Positions 26,676 through 36,293 of a stretch of DNA of 64,000 bases are shown here, piece by piece. The stretch comes from CBDBIG01 sp965205845 [NCBI: bacterium]. GTDB lineage: Bacteria > SAR324. The DNA is taken from assembly GCA_965205845.1 (NCBI GenBank), contig CBDBIG010000002.1, positions 558,001 to 622,000 on the forward strand, read 5' to 3'. Under the pieces are notes generated by a model that was given only the letters and a program-made list of their open reading frames with translations, searched no databases and was not told the origin of the DNA. A program made the position numbers and the translations under genes. Positions within the stretch are counted from its first letter, which is position 1. The number at the start of each line of letters is the position of its first letter.

Positions 26676-26801
26676 GGCGTACTGTAATACTATCCTTCAA
26701 CATATTTGTGCCAAGCACACGCTTAAAAAGCCCTCGTGCCATAAAGGTTCGCTTGGGGATCGCACTTTAATAAAAAATCGCTCTCAAACAAAAACGGGCT
26801 T

Positions 26802-27017
26802 TTGTTAAAACACGTTCTGCGTACCGCAGACGCGGTACTTTCAATCATCGGGCATTTTGCCACGCTAAGCAAGCTCATCTACACAGGCATTTTGGGAGGT
26901 GGTTTTTGGAGTTCCTCTGCGTTCTGGGGGATTTTGCTCGGGGCACCTTTTTTACCCATGCTATTTGCCTTAAAGGACCTTGGTTTAATGCGAACCCGTT
27001 CGCCTTTGCCTGGGTGA
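26802..27017 (+). CDS. Possible small membrane protein
   Basis: A 71-codon frame starting at TTG without a clear ribosome site. It has one or two hydrophobic segments (LIYTGILGGGFWSSSAFWGILLG). It fills an otherwise empty 390-bp gap between fmdB and the acyl-CoA dehydrogenase. No family recognised; may be chance. Confidence 0.25.
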   Translation: MLKHVLRTADAVLSIIGHFATLSKLIYTGILGGGFWSSSAFWGILLGAPFLPMLFALKDLGLMRTRSPLPG

Positions 27018-27062
27018 ATGCTTGTATGGCGCAAGGTCTATAGGGATTGCAGGTTTTTTTTT

Positions 27063-28232
27063 TCAAAAACTGCGTGGCAGGCCCAAAATATTATGGCACA
27101 CAAAGTTAAGCACCATGTTTTGTGACACGGGAGCCACCATGTACAACCGTGCCTCACGAAATTTACGTTCAATATGATATTCAGTGGACATACTGTAGCC
27201 CCCATGGACATCCATGCAAGTATTGGCAGCCATCCATGCCGCTTCTGCCGCCAAGTACTTGGCGGAATTGGCCTCATTTCCCGGGTTTTGCCCTTGGTTA
27301 AACAACTCCGCAGCCTCGTCACGCATCATCATGGCGGCACGCAGGTGCATGTAGGCCTTGGCGATGGGGTGTGCTACGCCCTGATTTTGCCCAATGGGGC
27401 GGTTAAACACCTTGCGCGAATTTGCATAATCGACGGCTTTTTCAATAAAATACCAACCATCGCCCAAGCTTTCCGAGGCAATTAAAATCCGCTCTGCATT
27501 CATGCTGCTCAAAATGTAGCCAAAGCCTTTGCCTTCCTCGCCCACCATGTTTTCTTCAGGAATTGCCAAATCCTCAAATACCAGTTCGTTGGTATGGTGG
27601 TTAATCATGGTTTGCAGGGGGTTTACCTCAAGGCCATGGCCAATGGCCTCACGTAAATCTACCAAAAACATGCTCAAGCCATCGCTACGTTTAACGCATT
27701 CCTCTTTGGGAGTGGTGCGGGTTAAAAGAAGCATCAAATCCGATTGCATCACGCGCGATATCCAAACTTTGCGCCCGTTGATTACATATTTTTTGCCCTC
27801 GCGCACCGCACTGGTAGAAATGCTGGTGGTGTCAGATCCTGCATCGGGTTCGGTCACTCCAAAGGCCTGTAAGCGAAGCTTACCACTGGCAATTTGAGGC
27901 AAATAGTGCCTTTTTTGCTCCGCGGAACCATGGCGTAATAGCGAGCCCATAATATACATTTGCGCATGACCAGGTGCCGCATTGCCACCACAGTGGTTAA
28001 TTTCTTCCAAAATGAGCCCTCCCTCCCTCACGGTTAAACCCATTCCACCGTATTCCTCAGGAATCATGGCCGCCAAGAAGCCGCCCGCCGTGAGTGCTTG
28101 GATAAATTTTTTAGGGTAGCCACGCACTTCGTCTAAATCACGCCAGTAAGTTTCTGGAAATTGCTGACACACGCTACGCACCGCTTGGCGGAGCTCGCGG
28201 TATTCGGGGGTCTTATCGGTTACAATGTTCAT
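27063..28232 (-). CDS. Acyl-CoA dehydrogenase
   Basis: FAD-dependent enzyme introducing a trans-2 double bond into acyl-CoA. Seen: PEEYGGMGL in the N-terminal helical domain, FGVTEPDAGSDTTSIST and WISRV in the beta domain that holds FAD, and a C-terminal domain with DVHGGYSMSTEYHIERKFREARLYMVAP. The ATG at 28232 (MNIVTDKTPEY) is preferred over the one six codons upstream. Substrate chain length cannot be told. No other beta-oxidation genes are adjacent; two SDRs lie 8 kb away. Confidence 0.9.
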   Translation of the reverse strand: MNIVTDKTPEYRELRQAVRSVCQQFPETYWRDLDEVRGYPKKFIQALTAGGFLAAMIPEEYGGMGLTVREGGLILEEINHCGGNAAPGHAQMYIMGSLLRHGSAEQKRHYLPQIASGKLRLQAFGVTEPDAGSDTTSISTSAVREGKKYVINGRKVWISRVMQSDLMLLLTRTTPKEECVKRSDGLSMFLVDLREAIGHGLEVNPLQTMINHHTNELVFEDLAIPEENMVGEEGKGFGYILSSMNAERILIASESLGDGWYFIEKAVDYANSRKVFNRPIGQNQGVAHPIAKAYMHLRAAMMMRDEAAELFNQGQNPGNEANSAKYLAAEAAWMAANTCMDVHGGYSMSTEYHIERKFREARLYMVAPVSQNMVLNFVCHNILGLPRSF

Positions 28233-28418
28233 GGGAGAGCGATGTCCCAAAAAAGAGGGATTAAAAATGTGGGGTGGTTTGCCTGGGTATGCACGTGAAG
28301 ACGCGAATTTTTTGTTAAAATTTTTGCCCCTGAAGACAAGGATGCTATCTTAAATCATGCATGCAATGAGCGTAAAGATTTTTTTTGCACTATCATACCG
28401 ACACCAATGAGGTAACGC

Positions 28419-29384
28419 ATGGCCACAAAATCCAAAAAAAATAAACAAGCACGTGCCCGCAAAGCCAAACAAGCAAGCAAATTAAACCGTCAAAAAACCG
28501 CCCAAGAAGTACCAAAACCCAGCAAACGTGACACTGCATACGTAAGCACACCTTATGTTAAGCCGTTGCGCTGGGTAATGGGGGGGCTGGCTGGGTTGGG
28601 GCTGGTGCTTACCTTGTTTTTGAGCTATTCGGCGTGGAGTAAAGCCCAACTGCCTTTATGTGGTGCCCAAAGTGGTTGCGATGTGGTTCAAACCAGTCGT
28701 TGGAGCCATTTGATCGGCGTACCTGTTTCCATGTGGGGTGGTTTGTTCTATGCCATGGTGTTGCTGACGCTGTGGTATAAACCCATGCAGCAACCCATGC
28801 GATGGCAAATGCTTTGGTTGTTTGCTTGGGCAGGGCTGACGGTCAGTATTTACCTTACGGCGGTCTCTTTTTTCATCATTCAAAGCCTGTGCGTGTACTG
28901 CCTAGGCTCCCTTGGATTCTCCGTGGGTATTTTTGGGCTAACCGCGGCTTGGGGTTTGCTTACAGGGCGTTTTAGCAGCCCCCAATGGCTGCCCAACTTA
29001 GGCATGGGCTTAGGCACTGCGCTAGCTGTAGCACTGATATTACACGTGGCTTACAATCCACCATGGAAAGGTGTGGTTGCTAAAGAAAGCCCTCGCTTAA
29101 GCGGCTTGGCCAACCATCTAAAAAAGAGTGGCGCACTGTTTTATGGTGCAAAGTGGTGCTCAGCTTGTAAACTGCAAAAGGGCATGTTTGAAGGCAGTGC
29201 ACACCGTTTGCCTTATGTGGAATGCAGTCCTTCTGGTCCGCGTGGTCCGCGAAACCCCCAATGTGTTATTCGCGGTGTCCGCCAATACCCAACCTGGTTC
29301 ATTAACAACGTGCCTTATACAGGCGTACTCTCCCCGGAAGAGCTGGCACGCAGAACGGGTTACGTTTTGCCACCCGAGCGCTAA
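28419..29384 (+). CDS. VKOR-thioredoxin fusion, periplasmic disulfide-forming enzyme
   Basis: An integral membrane oxidase that replaces DsbB in bacteria lacking it. A very basic N-terminal tail (1-48) precedes the first of about five membrane helices. The VKOR core has the loop pair Cys81/Cys87 (LCGAQSGCDVV) and the active-site CVYC at 158-161. After the last helix a periplasmic thioredoxin-like domain carries CSAC at 247-250 and the cis-Pro loop (VRQYPTWF). The fused domain would act in place of DsbA or pass electrons to it. The start has a good ribosome site (gaggtaacgc). The last codons and stop lie in an 83-bp tandem repeat. Confidence 0.9.
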   Translation: MATKSKKNKQARARKAKQASKLNRQKTAQEVPKPSKRDTAYVSTPYVKPLRWVMGGLAGLGLVLTLFLSYSAWSKAQLPLCGAQSGCDVVQTSRWSHLIGVPVSMWGGLFYAMVLLTLWYKPMQQPMRWQMLWLFAWAGLTVSIYLTAVSFFIIQSLCVYCLGSLGFSVGIFGLTAAWGLLTGRFSSPQWLPNLGMGLGTALAVALILHVAYNPPWKGVVAKESPRLSGLANHLKKSGALFYGAKWCSACKLQKGMFEGSAHRLPYVECSPSGPRGPRNPQCVIRGVRQYPTWFINNVPYTGVLSPEELARRTGYVLPPER

Positions 29385-29619
29385 TTTGGGAAGCCTTCGT
29401 TTTTTGGTGTTTTTGCGGTTTGCACTGGGCCGTGTTGGAGTGTGAGATGCATCCACCCGAGCGCTAATTTGGGAAGCCTTCGTTTTTTGGTGTTTTTGCG
29501 GTTTGCACTGGGCCGTGTTGGAGTGTGAGATGCATCCACCCGAGCGCTAATTTGGGAAGCCTTCGTTTTTTGGTGTTTTTGCGGTTTGCACTGGGCCGTG
29601 TTGGAGTGTGAGATGCATC
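29371..29619. repeat. 83-bp tandem repeat spanning the VKOR gene stop codon
   Basis: Three exact copies begin at 29371, 29454 and 29537 (cacccgagcgctaatttggg). Each contains the last codons and the TAA of the VKOR gene, so the stop is present three times. Confidence 0.95.
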
Positions 29620-29732
29620 GCGCATCATACGTGAAGGGATGCGCGTGGCGATTTCACGCCCACGGAATAGCAAGAAAACAAACCATCCGCGTGGTATGCG
29701 GCTGGCTTGAGCATGCTCCGGCTAAGTTCGCT

Positions 29733-31037
29733 TTAAGTACCCTTTTCCACGATTCCACTGGGGGTAGGAAATTGCAAACAAAGGGAGCGCACCGCTTGAC
29801 GGACATCGACAGCCAAGACTTCTTCGCGTGCTACCCTACAAACCCAGTCGGCAATTTGGAGCATTTCGGTTTCTTTCATACCACGGCTGGTAACACTGGG
29901 CGAACCCAGCCTAACCCCCGATGCTTTAAAGGGAGGCAAGGGGTCATCTGGGGTAGGATTGCGATTGAGGGTAATGCCCGCTTCTTCCAAGATGGTTTGT
30001 ACTTGCAAGCCATTTTTATCAAAACTTTTGGGGGTATCAATCACCAGCAAGTGATTGTCTGTCCCCCCCGTAACCAAAGTACATCCACGTTCAATCAGGG
30101 CAGATGCAAGTGCTTTGGCATTGGCCACCGTTTGCTTGGCATAACCCTCAAAGCTGGGTTTTGCGGCCTCACCCAAAGCCACGGCAATGGCCAGTATTTT
30201 GTTCATGTGTGGTCCCCCTTGGAGACCGGGGAACACGGCACGGTCAATCAAGGTGGGTAGATTTTCCAAGGTTTTTTCAGGAGCTCTCAGAGGGTTGCCG
30301 ACGACCCCTTGGCTGAGAATCATGGCGCCTCTCGGTCCACGCAATGATTTATGCGTGGTGGTGGTCATCACATGAAAACCATGGCCCAAGGGGTTGGGTA
30401 ACACGTTTCCTGCAATGAGGCCACACACATGGGCCATGTCGGCCATTGCCATCGCACCCACTTCCTTGGCAATTTGGGCAATGCAGGCATAGTCAGGGGT
30501 GCGTGGATAGGAAGAAAAACCCGCCACGATAATTTTGGGCTTCAATGCCAAAGCACGCTTGCGCATCTCGTCATAATCCAATTCCCCCGTATTGACATCC
30601 TTCATTTTATAGCGTTCAAAATTGTATACCTTGGCTGGAAAGGTTACGGGAGCCCCGTGGGTTAAATGCCCGCCATGAGAGAGATCCATCGCCATTACGC
30701 AATCTCCAGGGTTAAGCCAAGCTGCGTACACGCTCAGGTTGGCGACGGCACCAGAAAGGGGTTGTACGCTGACGTGATCGCATTGAAACAGTGCTTTGGC
30801 GCGCTCAATGGCAAGGCGTTCAATTTGATCGGTATACGTTTGCCCACCATAATAGCGGCGCCCGGGGGTTCCTTCAGAATATTTGTTGTTAAACACACAA
30901 CCCATCGCTTCGAGCACCGCTTCGCTGGCGTAGTTTTCTGATGGAATGAGTTCGAGCCCCTCCGCTTGGCGAATTGCTTCGCCCTGTAACAAGGCGAAAG
31001 CTTGGGGGTCTGCTGCGGGTAGGGTCTGGTATTTCAT
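29733..31037 (-). CDS. glyA: Serine hydroxymethyltransferase
   Basis: PLP enzyme interconverting serine and glycine with transfer of a one-carbon unit to tetrahydrofolate. K230 in VMTTTTHKSLRGPRG binds PLP; the N-terminal LIPSENYAS, NKYSEGTPGRRYYGG and LSHGGHLTHG blocks are intact. Length 434 is typical. The C-terminal part has LGSPSVTSRGMKE. No neighbouring glycine-cleavage genes. Confidence 0.97.
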   Translation of the reverse strand: MKYQTLPAADPQAFALLQGEAIRQAEGLELIPSENYASEAVLEAMGCVFNNKYSEGTPGRRYYGGQTYTDQIERLAIERAKALFQCDHVSVQPLSGAVANLSVYAAWLNPGDCVMAMDLSHGGHLTHGAPVTFPAKVYNFERYKMKDVNTGELDYDEMRKRALALKPKIIVAGFSSYPRTPDYACIAQIAKEVGAMAMADMAHVCGLIAGNVLPNPLGHGFHVMTTTTHKSLRGPRGAMILSQGVVGNPLRAPEKTLENLPTLIDRAVFPGLQGGPHMNKILAIAVALGEAAKPSFEGYAKQTVANAKALASALIERGCTLVTGGTDNHLLVIDTPKSFDKNGLQVQTILEEAGITLNRNPTPDDPLPPFKASGVRLGSPSVTSRGMKETEMLQIADWVCRVAREEVLAVDVRQAVRSLCLQFPTPSGIVEKGT

Positions 31038-31420
31038 GAGGGGCCTGCCTTGTTTGCAGAGGGAATGTTTTTAAAAGAGCAACCATGAATCACCTTAACA
31101 AGAGGACTGGTTGCAGACAAAAGCCATGTGGGAACCTGGTGTACTCGAGGGGATCTGCCGCTCCATGTCGCCCCCGTGGGACATGCCTCATGGCGTCTCG
31201 TTTTATGTGCGCTTCGATGAAGGGGCTTACAAGCCTTTATGCATGGCCTTCACCACCATTAGCCCGTGCTTAAATGAGGTAGCAAAATCCACTTTGTAAT
31301 CACACTGCCTCATTTTGCCGATCTGTTCTTCGTGTTGCGCTGCGCGTTATGTTAGCATGGCAGTCTGCCCCCCTGTGCGATTATGCCATACAAACCCCTC
31401 TCGATAAAGCTTCTTATTGG
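31038..31420. other. Intergenic region glyA-proA, no gene recognised
   Basis: About 380 bp between the divergent glyA and proA starts, expected to contain both promoters. Short open frames here have no family resemblance. No obvious riboswitch or tRNA is visible. Confidence 0.45.
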
Positions 31421-31447
31421 ATGCATAAATTACCCGATGCCGCGACG

Positions 31448-32740
31448 ATGTCTGCTCAGCAAGCAGGCCAATTTGCCTTGACACACGCCCAAAACGCCAA
31501 AAATGCCCAAACTCAATTGGCGCGTTGCACCACAGAGCAAAAAAATGAAGCCCTGGAGCAGATTGCAAAAAGCCTGTTGGCCAATAGCACGGCCATTTTG
31601 AAGGCGAATGCCAAAGATGTTGATGCAGGCAGACAAGCGGGTTTGGGAAGCAAACTCGACCGCTTGGTACTCACCCAAGGGCGCATTGAGGCCATGGCTC
31701 AAGATTTAAACAATGTGATTCAGCTCGCCGACCCCATTGGGCAGGTACTAGAAAGCCGCACGCAACCCAGCGGGCTGAAGGTAACGCGTGTGCGTGCACC
31801 TCTTGGGGTGGTGGGAATTATTTACGAATCACGCCCCAATGTAACGGTGGATGCAAGTACCTTATGCCTTAAGGCAGGCAATGCGGTGGTGCTTAAAGGG
31901 GGCAAAGATGCCTTGCTTTCCAACCGCGCCATTGTGGCCGCCATTTGGCAAGGCCTTGAAAAAAGTGTCCTGCCTCCCGGAGCCGTACAGTTTCTTGACG
32001 CCACCGATCGTGCCGTGACCGCCGCCTTTTTAACGCTGCGTGGGGTATTGGATGTGGTGATTCCACGTGGTGGATTGGGCCTTATTCGCTTTGCCCATGA
32101 AAATGCCAGTGTGCCCGTGATTGAAACAGGGGCCTCGGTGGTACATGCTTATGTGGATGAAAGCATTAAGCCAGACAATGTGGCGTCCTTGATTGTCAAT
32201 GCCAAAACCCGCCGCCCCTCGATTTGTGGTGCGTTGGATGTGCTGTTGGTGCATCAGCAAGCATGGCACAGTTTGGCAAAGCCGCTCATGCAAGTCCTTG
32301 AGGCAGGTGAGCAGCCCTTGGAACTGCGCCTTGACCCCCAAGCCATGGAGGCCTTAACCCCTTATGCTGCCTACCCAAAGCGCCTGCTAGCCCTTAACCT
32401 TCAGCGCGATTACGACACAGAGTTTTTGGATTATGTAATGGCCATTGGCACCGTTGCCAGCATGGATGAAGCTTTGGTACACATTCGCCAGCATTCCTTA
32501 AAGCACACTGAGGCGATTTATACCACCCATACCCAAAGGGCCAAACGCTTTTTAAAGGAGGTCGATGCAGCCTGTGTGATGCATAATGCCTCGACCCAAT
32601 TTACCGATGGTGCACAGTTTGGTCTGGGCGCAGAAATTGGCGTTAGCACCCAAAAATTGCATGTGCGCGGGCCCTTTGCTTTGGAGGGCCTTACCAGCAC
32701 CAAGTGGCTTGTACAAGGAGATTGGCTTTGTCGCCCATAG
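31448..32740 (+). CDS. proA: Gamma-glutamyl phosphate reductase
   Basis: ProA reduces glutamyl-5-phosphate to glutamate semialdehyde with NADPH in proline synthesis. Seen: RAPLGVVGIIYESRPNVTVDAS, GNAVVLKGGKDA, the catalytic Cys in RRPSICGALDVLLV and the C-terminal FTDGAQFGLGAEIGVSTQKLHVRGP. The frame is open from 31349; I choose Met 31448 (MSAQQAGQFAL) because it gives 430 residues, the family length, but no start has a clear ribosome site. The gene for ProB is not in the window. The downstream glycosyltransferase overlaps its end. Confidence 0.93.
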   Translation: MSAQQAGQFALTHAQNAKNAQTQLARCTTEQKNEALEQIAKSLLANSTAILKANAKDVDAGRQAGLGSKLDRLVLTQGRIEAMAQDLNNVIQLADPIGQVLESRTQPSGLKVTRVRAPLGVVGIIYESRPNVTVDASTLCLKAGNAVVLKGGKDALLSNRAIVAAIWQGLEKSVLPPGAVQFLDATDRAVTAAFLTLRGVLDVVIPRGGLGLIRFAHENASVPVIETGASVVHAYVDESIKPDNVASLIVNAKTRRPSICGALDVLLVHQQAWHSLAKPLMQVLEAGEQPLELRLDPQAMEALTPYAAYPKRLLALNLQRDYDTEFLDYVMAIGTVASMDEALVHIRQHSLKHTEAIYTTHTQRAKRFLKEVDAACVMHNASTQFTDGAQFGLGAEIGVSTQKLHVRGPFALEGLTSTKWLVQGDWLCRP

Positions 32741-33987
32741 CACCTACCACAGCCCGCCAGCCCTTACGTATTGTGCTATGTGCAGCCATGTACTGGTGGA
32801 ATGCAGAGGCTGCTTATGCCGCAGATCAGGCTTGCATTTTACAGCAAGCGGGGCATCGGGTCTGGGTTTTAACCACCCCCTATTCGCCCAACGCCCACCA
32901 GCTTGAGCGCCGCGGGTTATCCTTGCTAACCCACACCAACCTAACTACCCACAATCCTTTTAAACTGTGGCAGGGCATCAAACGCTTTCGCACATTTTTA
33001 CAAGCACACCACATTCAGGTGGTTAACGTATTTCGTTCGAGCGAGCTCATACCCACGGTGATTGCCTGCGGCAACGTGGCACTTTGGCCTTGGCCAAGCA
33101 ATGAAGCCAGCATGCGCCCTTGTGTCGTGCGTACCCGTGGAATTGCCCGTCCAATGCGCAAAAATAGCCTTAGCATCAATTTGCAATTGCAATCTTGTGC
33201 TGCCTTGGTGGCACCCTCCAAAATTGCGCGTACCCAATGGGCCAGTGCCTTGCAAGTTCCATCAAAGCGCATTCATTGCATTTACCAACCCGCCCCCGTT
33301 GGGTTGTTGGGCACGCAAAACCCGGAGCAAAAAAAAGCCTTGCGCACGGTCACTCGCCAAAGGATCGCCAAACGCTTTGGGCTAAACCCCACTGCCCTTT
33401 GGTTTGCCATGGTGGGGCGCGTTGCCCCCGAAAAAGGGCATGAACCCTTGTTACGGGCTTTTGCACAATTGCAAAAAAGTGCGCAACCCCAATCTCCCGA
33501 CCTGGCTTTGCTCATGTGTACCAAGGACGATGGCGGTGCCTTGCGCAGCCAGTTGATGCAACAGGTACAAACGCTTCAAATTGGGGATTACGTGCGCTGG
33601 TTACCCTTTGTTCAAGACCTGCCTTGGGTTGTACACAGCTGTGATGTCGGGGTGATTCCCTCGATTGCTTCCGAGGTCAACTGCCGCATTGCCCTTGAAT
33701 TTATGGCCCTTGGCTTGCCCGTGGTGGCCTTCCCTACAGGGGCACTCCCTGAGGTGGTTTTGCACCAAGTAAACGGTCTTATTGCCCGCAATTGCAGTGT
33801 AACGGCTCTTGCTGACGTCCTTCAACAGATCACCGCCGATGCTCTTTTGCGCAAACGCCTTGGCCAAGGTGCTGCAAAGCAAGCTTGCAATAAATTTTCG
33901 CCCACCTTGTTTTTGCAAAACACCTTGGATATGTTTCAACGGGCAAAAGCTCATCGCCAAGCGGTCAGCACAAACCCTCTGCCTTAA
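32728..33987 (+). CDS. GT4-family glycosyltransferase
   Basis: A GT-B fold glycosyltransferase. The N-terminal half has LRIVLCAAMYWWNAEAAYAADQ; the C-terminal half has MVGRVAPEKGHEPLL, then VRWLPFVQDLPWVVHSCDVGVIPS and the donor-site block ALEFMALGLPVVAFPTGALPEV with the EX7E-type glutamates. It could act in LPS or capsule sugar assembly, but the sugar is unknown. The TTG at 32728 has an AAGGAG site 7 bases upstream and overlaps the proA stop; the frame is open to a GTG at 32704. Confidence 0.8.
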   Translation: MSPIAPTTARQPLRIVLCAAMYWWNAEAAYAADQACILQQAGHRVWVLTTPYSPNAHQLERRGLSLLTHTNLTTHNPFKLWQGIKRFRTFLQAHHIQVVNVFRSSELIPTVIACGNVALWPWPSNEASMRPCVVRTRGIARPMRKNSLSINLQLQSCAALVAPSKIARTQWASALQVPSKRIHCIYQPAPVGLLGTQNPEQKKALRTVTRQRIAKRFGLNPTALWFAMVGRVAPEKGHEPLLRAFAQLQKSAQPQSPDLALLMCTKDDGGALRSQLMQQVQTLQIGDYVRWLPFVQDLPWVVHSCDVGVIPSIASEVNCRIALEFMALGLPVVAFPTGALPEVVLHQVNGLIARNCSVTALADVLQQITADALLRKRLGQGAAKQACNKFSPTLFLQNTLDMFQRAKAHRQAVSTNPLP

Positions 33988-34052
33988 GCTTAAAACCAAG
34001 CCTCGATTGAAACGAATACCCCCGCAATTTTGCATTAAGGTATGCCTACGTA

Positions 34053-34922
34053 ATGCCAAGATACAGGTTAATTAGTCTGGGATGTTTGATTTTCCTCTTG
34101 TTGTGCTCTACCCAAGGTGGGCTGGCTAAGGTTTGGGCGCAAGGGATTGACAACGCCAAAAATTCTGACACGGGTGCGCAATTTTTAAGCTTTCCCAAAA
34201 AACCGAGCATTCCCAAAGTGCCCAAACCCAAAGCGCCGTCGAAGCCGCTTAAGTCCCCGAAAAGCAACCCCCCACCTGTGCCTAATCAAGCAGCCCTTGC
34301 CGCTGTGCGTGCTCCGCTGGTTATTTTTTTGCTTGATGCTTCAAGTTCCATGGCTACCAAAGACCCAAAGGAAAGCACCACGCGCATTTGGCAAGCCCAC
34401 CAAGCCATTGTCCATGCCCTGCAAAACATGCCAAGCCAGAGTTGGGTACAGGTACGCGTCTTTAATAATCACCTTCGTGGGGTTCGTGCCAAAGCTGGGT
34501 TGAAAGCAGGTTTTGTGAGCCTTAATCAGGCGGGGGTTAGGGAGGGCTTTGCTGATAACCTTGGCCAGGTGGAGCCTTATGGAACGACCCACTTATACCG
34601 TGCAGTCGTCAAAACCTTAACACAATTCAACACGCCCAAAATTCGTTGGCTGGTAAAGACGGGTCGGCGTTACGCCGTGCTGTTGGTGATTTCCGATGGC
34701 CAAGATTCGGGCAAAACCAAAGAAAACCTTGCCAGCGTGCAAGCAGCCAAGCAGCAAGCTGAGCATGTCGTCGTGCATGTGATTGGCTTTAGGGCACTTG
34801 AGCAAACGGCTTGGTTTCGGGAGGTGTGCGCCATTGCCAGCAGCCCTAAACACTGCAGCGCAGCCAAGGGAGAGGCTGCCTTGCGTCAGTTGCTTAACCG
34901 GCTGCACCGCTACGTGGAATAA
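34053..34922 (+). CDS. Secreted VWA-domain protein
   Basis: A signal peptide (residues 1-29, ending KVWAQ) is followed by a Pro/Lys-rich linker (45-80) and a von Willebrand A domain from ~88. The MIDAS motif is DASSS (95-99), with the threonine in EPYGTTHLYRAV and the later aspartate in LLVISDGQDSG, so metal binding seems intact. Such proteins bind partners in a metal-dependent way. It converges with the 35163-36182 gene, separated by a 240-bp region with a phage-end relic. Confidence 0.8.
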   Translation: MPRYRLISLGCLIFLLLCSTQGGLAKVWAQGIDNAKNSDTGAQFLSFPKKPSIPKVPKPKAPSKPLKSPKSNPPPVPNQAALAAVRAPLVIFLLDASSSMATKDPKESTTRIWQAHQAIVHALQNMPSQSWVQVRVFNNHLRGVRAKAGLKAGFVSLNQAGVREGFADNLGQVEPYGTTHLYRAVVKTLTQFNTPKIRWLVKTGRRYAVLLVISDGQDSGKTKENLASVQAAKQQAEHVVVHVIGFRALEQTAWFREVCAIASSPKHCSAAKGEAALRQLLNRLHRYVE

Positions 34923-34954
34923 CCCCCATGGTAAACAGTTCTACGCGTTTCCAA

Positions 34955-35020
34955 TTTTATTCACATGCTTTTACACCGGCCGTGTTGTCGCAAGTTTTTA
35001 ATGGCATGTTTTTTACACTG
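34955..35020. other. Possible relic of a Mu-like phage end
   Basis: The sequence ttcacatgcttttacac (34961 onwards) is identical over 17 bases to the right prophage end at 43197-43213, and ggcatgtttttt follows 40 bases on, as at 43262. No phage gene is attached. Confidence 0.4.
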
Positions 35021-35162
35021 GATGTAGGCGGTCACACCCAATTTGGGTCACATGAAAAGTTACATATCATAGGACACCTCCAATTTTACATTAAAAAGAG
35101 GCTCGAATCAGATAATTCAAAAAAAGGGAGGTCGCCGTGGTGAACGAAACGAATAGGGTTTA

Positions 35163-36182
35163 TCAAGAACGAAGGCGTTTGCGCAAAAGATGGGATAAAG
35201 CCCAGCCAGGAATGATTAGCAATAAGGGCAAAGGGAAATACCCCAGCCACAGCGGCTGAGGAATTCCATGGGTACGCACGTTGACACGGGTATTTGCCTC
35301 AAGACTGCGTTGAATGACAAGGTTGTATAAACGCCCTTCCAGTTGGCGTGGTGGCGCCATGGCAAAACCCGCCGCGTGCACTTGAAGGGTGTTTGGTGGG
35401 GTTAGGACACTCATCAACCCCACAGGCAAAGAGTGCTTCAATCCCCACTTTGTCGCCCCAAACCAAATGTTTTCTCGCATTTGCAGTGCAATCACTGTGT
35501 TGCCTGCAGGCAGTACCCCGCTAAAAACGAGTCGATTACCCGTGCGTTGATGTTTTAGGTCTGTCGCGCTCACATGCAATATTTCAAAGTGTTTCAAGGC
35601 TGCGGGCAAGCCAAGCACCAAAGGTTGTCCTTGCAAAGAGACGGGCAATGGACTTTGGATATGAAGCACCCAGGTGGCTTGGAGCGCACCCAAATGGGGT
35701 GTTAGCACCAGCAGCGATTCTTGCACGAAGGGTTTTGCAAAGGCTTCGTTGGGGCGGGCATTGGAGGTTGGACTGGCATCATGGGTGGCAGGCAAGTGAA
35801 GGATTTGCTCGACCTTTAGCGCATTTTGCTGCAAGGTAAATAGAGGTCCGCGAATTACTTGGCCTTGCCAATGGACCTGAACGCGCCATACCGAACGCTT
35901 GCTTAAAGGAATGTTTTTAAATGCAAATTGGCCGCTGGAGGTGGATTGGGCAATTTGTACAACCTTGCCCTGGGGTTGCCCCGTGTTCGCGTCGAGCACA
36001 AAACGCAGCAGCGTAATGCGCAAACCTGCCATGTTTTGCGTGGATTGGCGCGCGACAATGTGCCCTGTAACTTGCCCCCGCAGGTTTTGCGCGCTGGAGG
36101 TCCCAGGCTGCACCCCCCAAAACCCTAACCCAAGCAACACCCCAGCGATAAAATAACGGGAACTATCAAAAAACGAATGCAT
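35163..36182 (-). CDS. Exported protein with carboxypeptidase-regulatory-like beta-sandwich and C-terminal TM anchor
   Basis: No named family. An N-terminal signal (FIAGVLLGLGFWG..SSAQ) precedes a domain of ~95 residues with GQVTGHIVARQSTQNMAGLRITLLRF and SGQFAFKNIPL, the pattern of a carboxypeptidase regulatory-like or transthyretin-like fold. A second beta-rich region (~150-300) follows, then one hydrophobic helix (LGYFPLPLLLIIPGWALSHLL) with a basic end. This predicts a periplasmic protein held in the inner membrane. Start chosen at Met 36182. It is convergent with the VWA protein, which may be a partner. Confidence 0.55.
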   Translation of the reverse strand: MHSFFDSSRYFIAGVLLGLGFWGVQPGTSSAQNLRGQVTGHIVARQSTQNMAGLRITLLRFVLDANTGQPQGKVVQIAQSTSSGQFAFKNIPLSKRSVWRVQVHWQGQVIRGPLFTLQQNALKVEQILHLPATHDASPTSNARPNEAFAKPFVQESLLVLTPHLGALQATWVLHIQSPLPVSLQGQPLVLGLPAALKHFEILHVSATDLKHQRTGNRLVFSGVLPAGNTVIALQMRENIWFGATKWGLKHSLPVGLMSVLTPPNTLQVHAAGFAMAPPRQLEGRLYNLVIQRSLEANTRVNVRTHGIPQPLWLGYFPLPLLLIIPGWALSHLLRKRLRS

Positions 36183-36293
36183 GGCATGTGAAAAAACAAA
36201 TAATAGCAAAGAGGAAACCCAGGGAATACGAAGGGATCCACGGTTATGGTTTTATCGTGGTCGTGGGGTTGCGTTATGGAAAAAAATCGGTGT

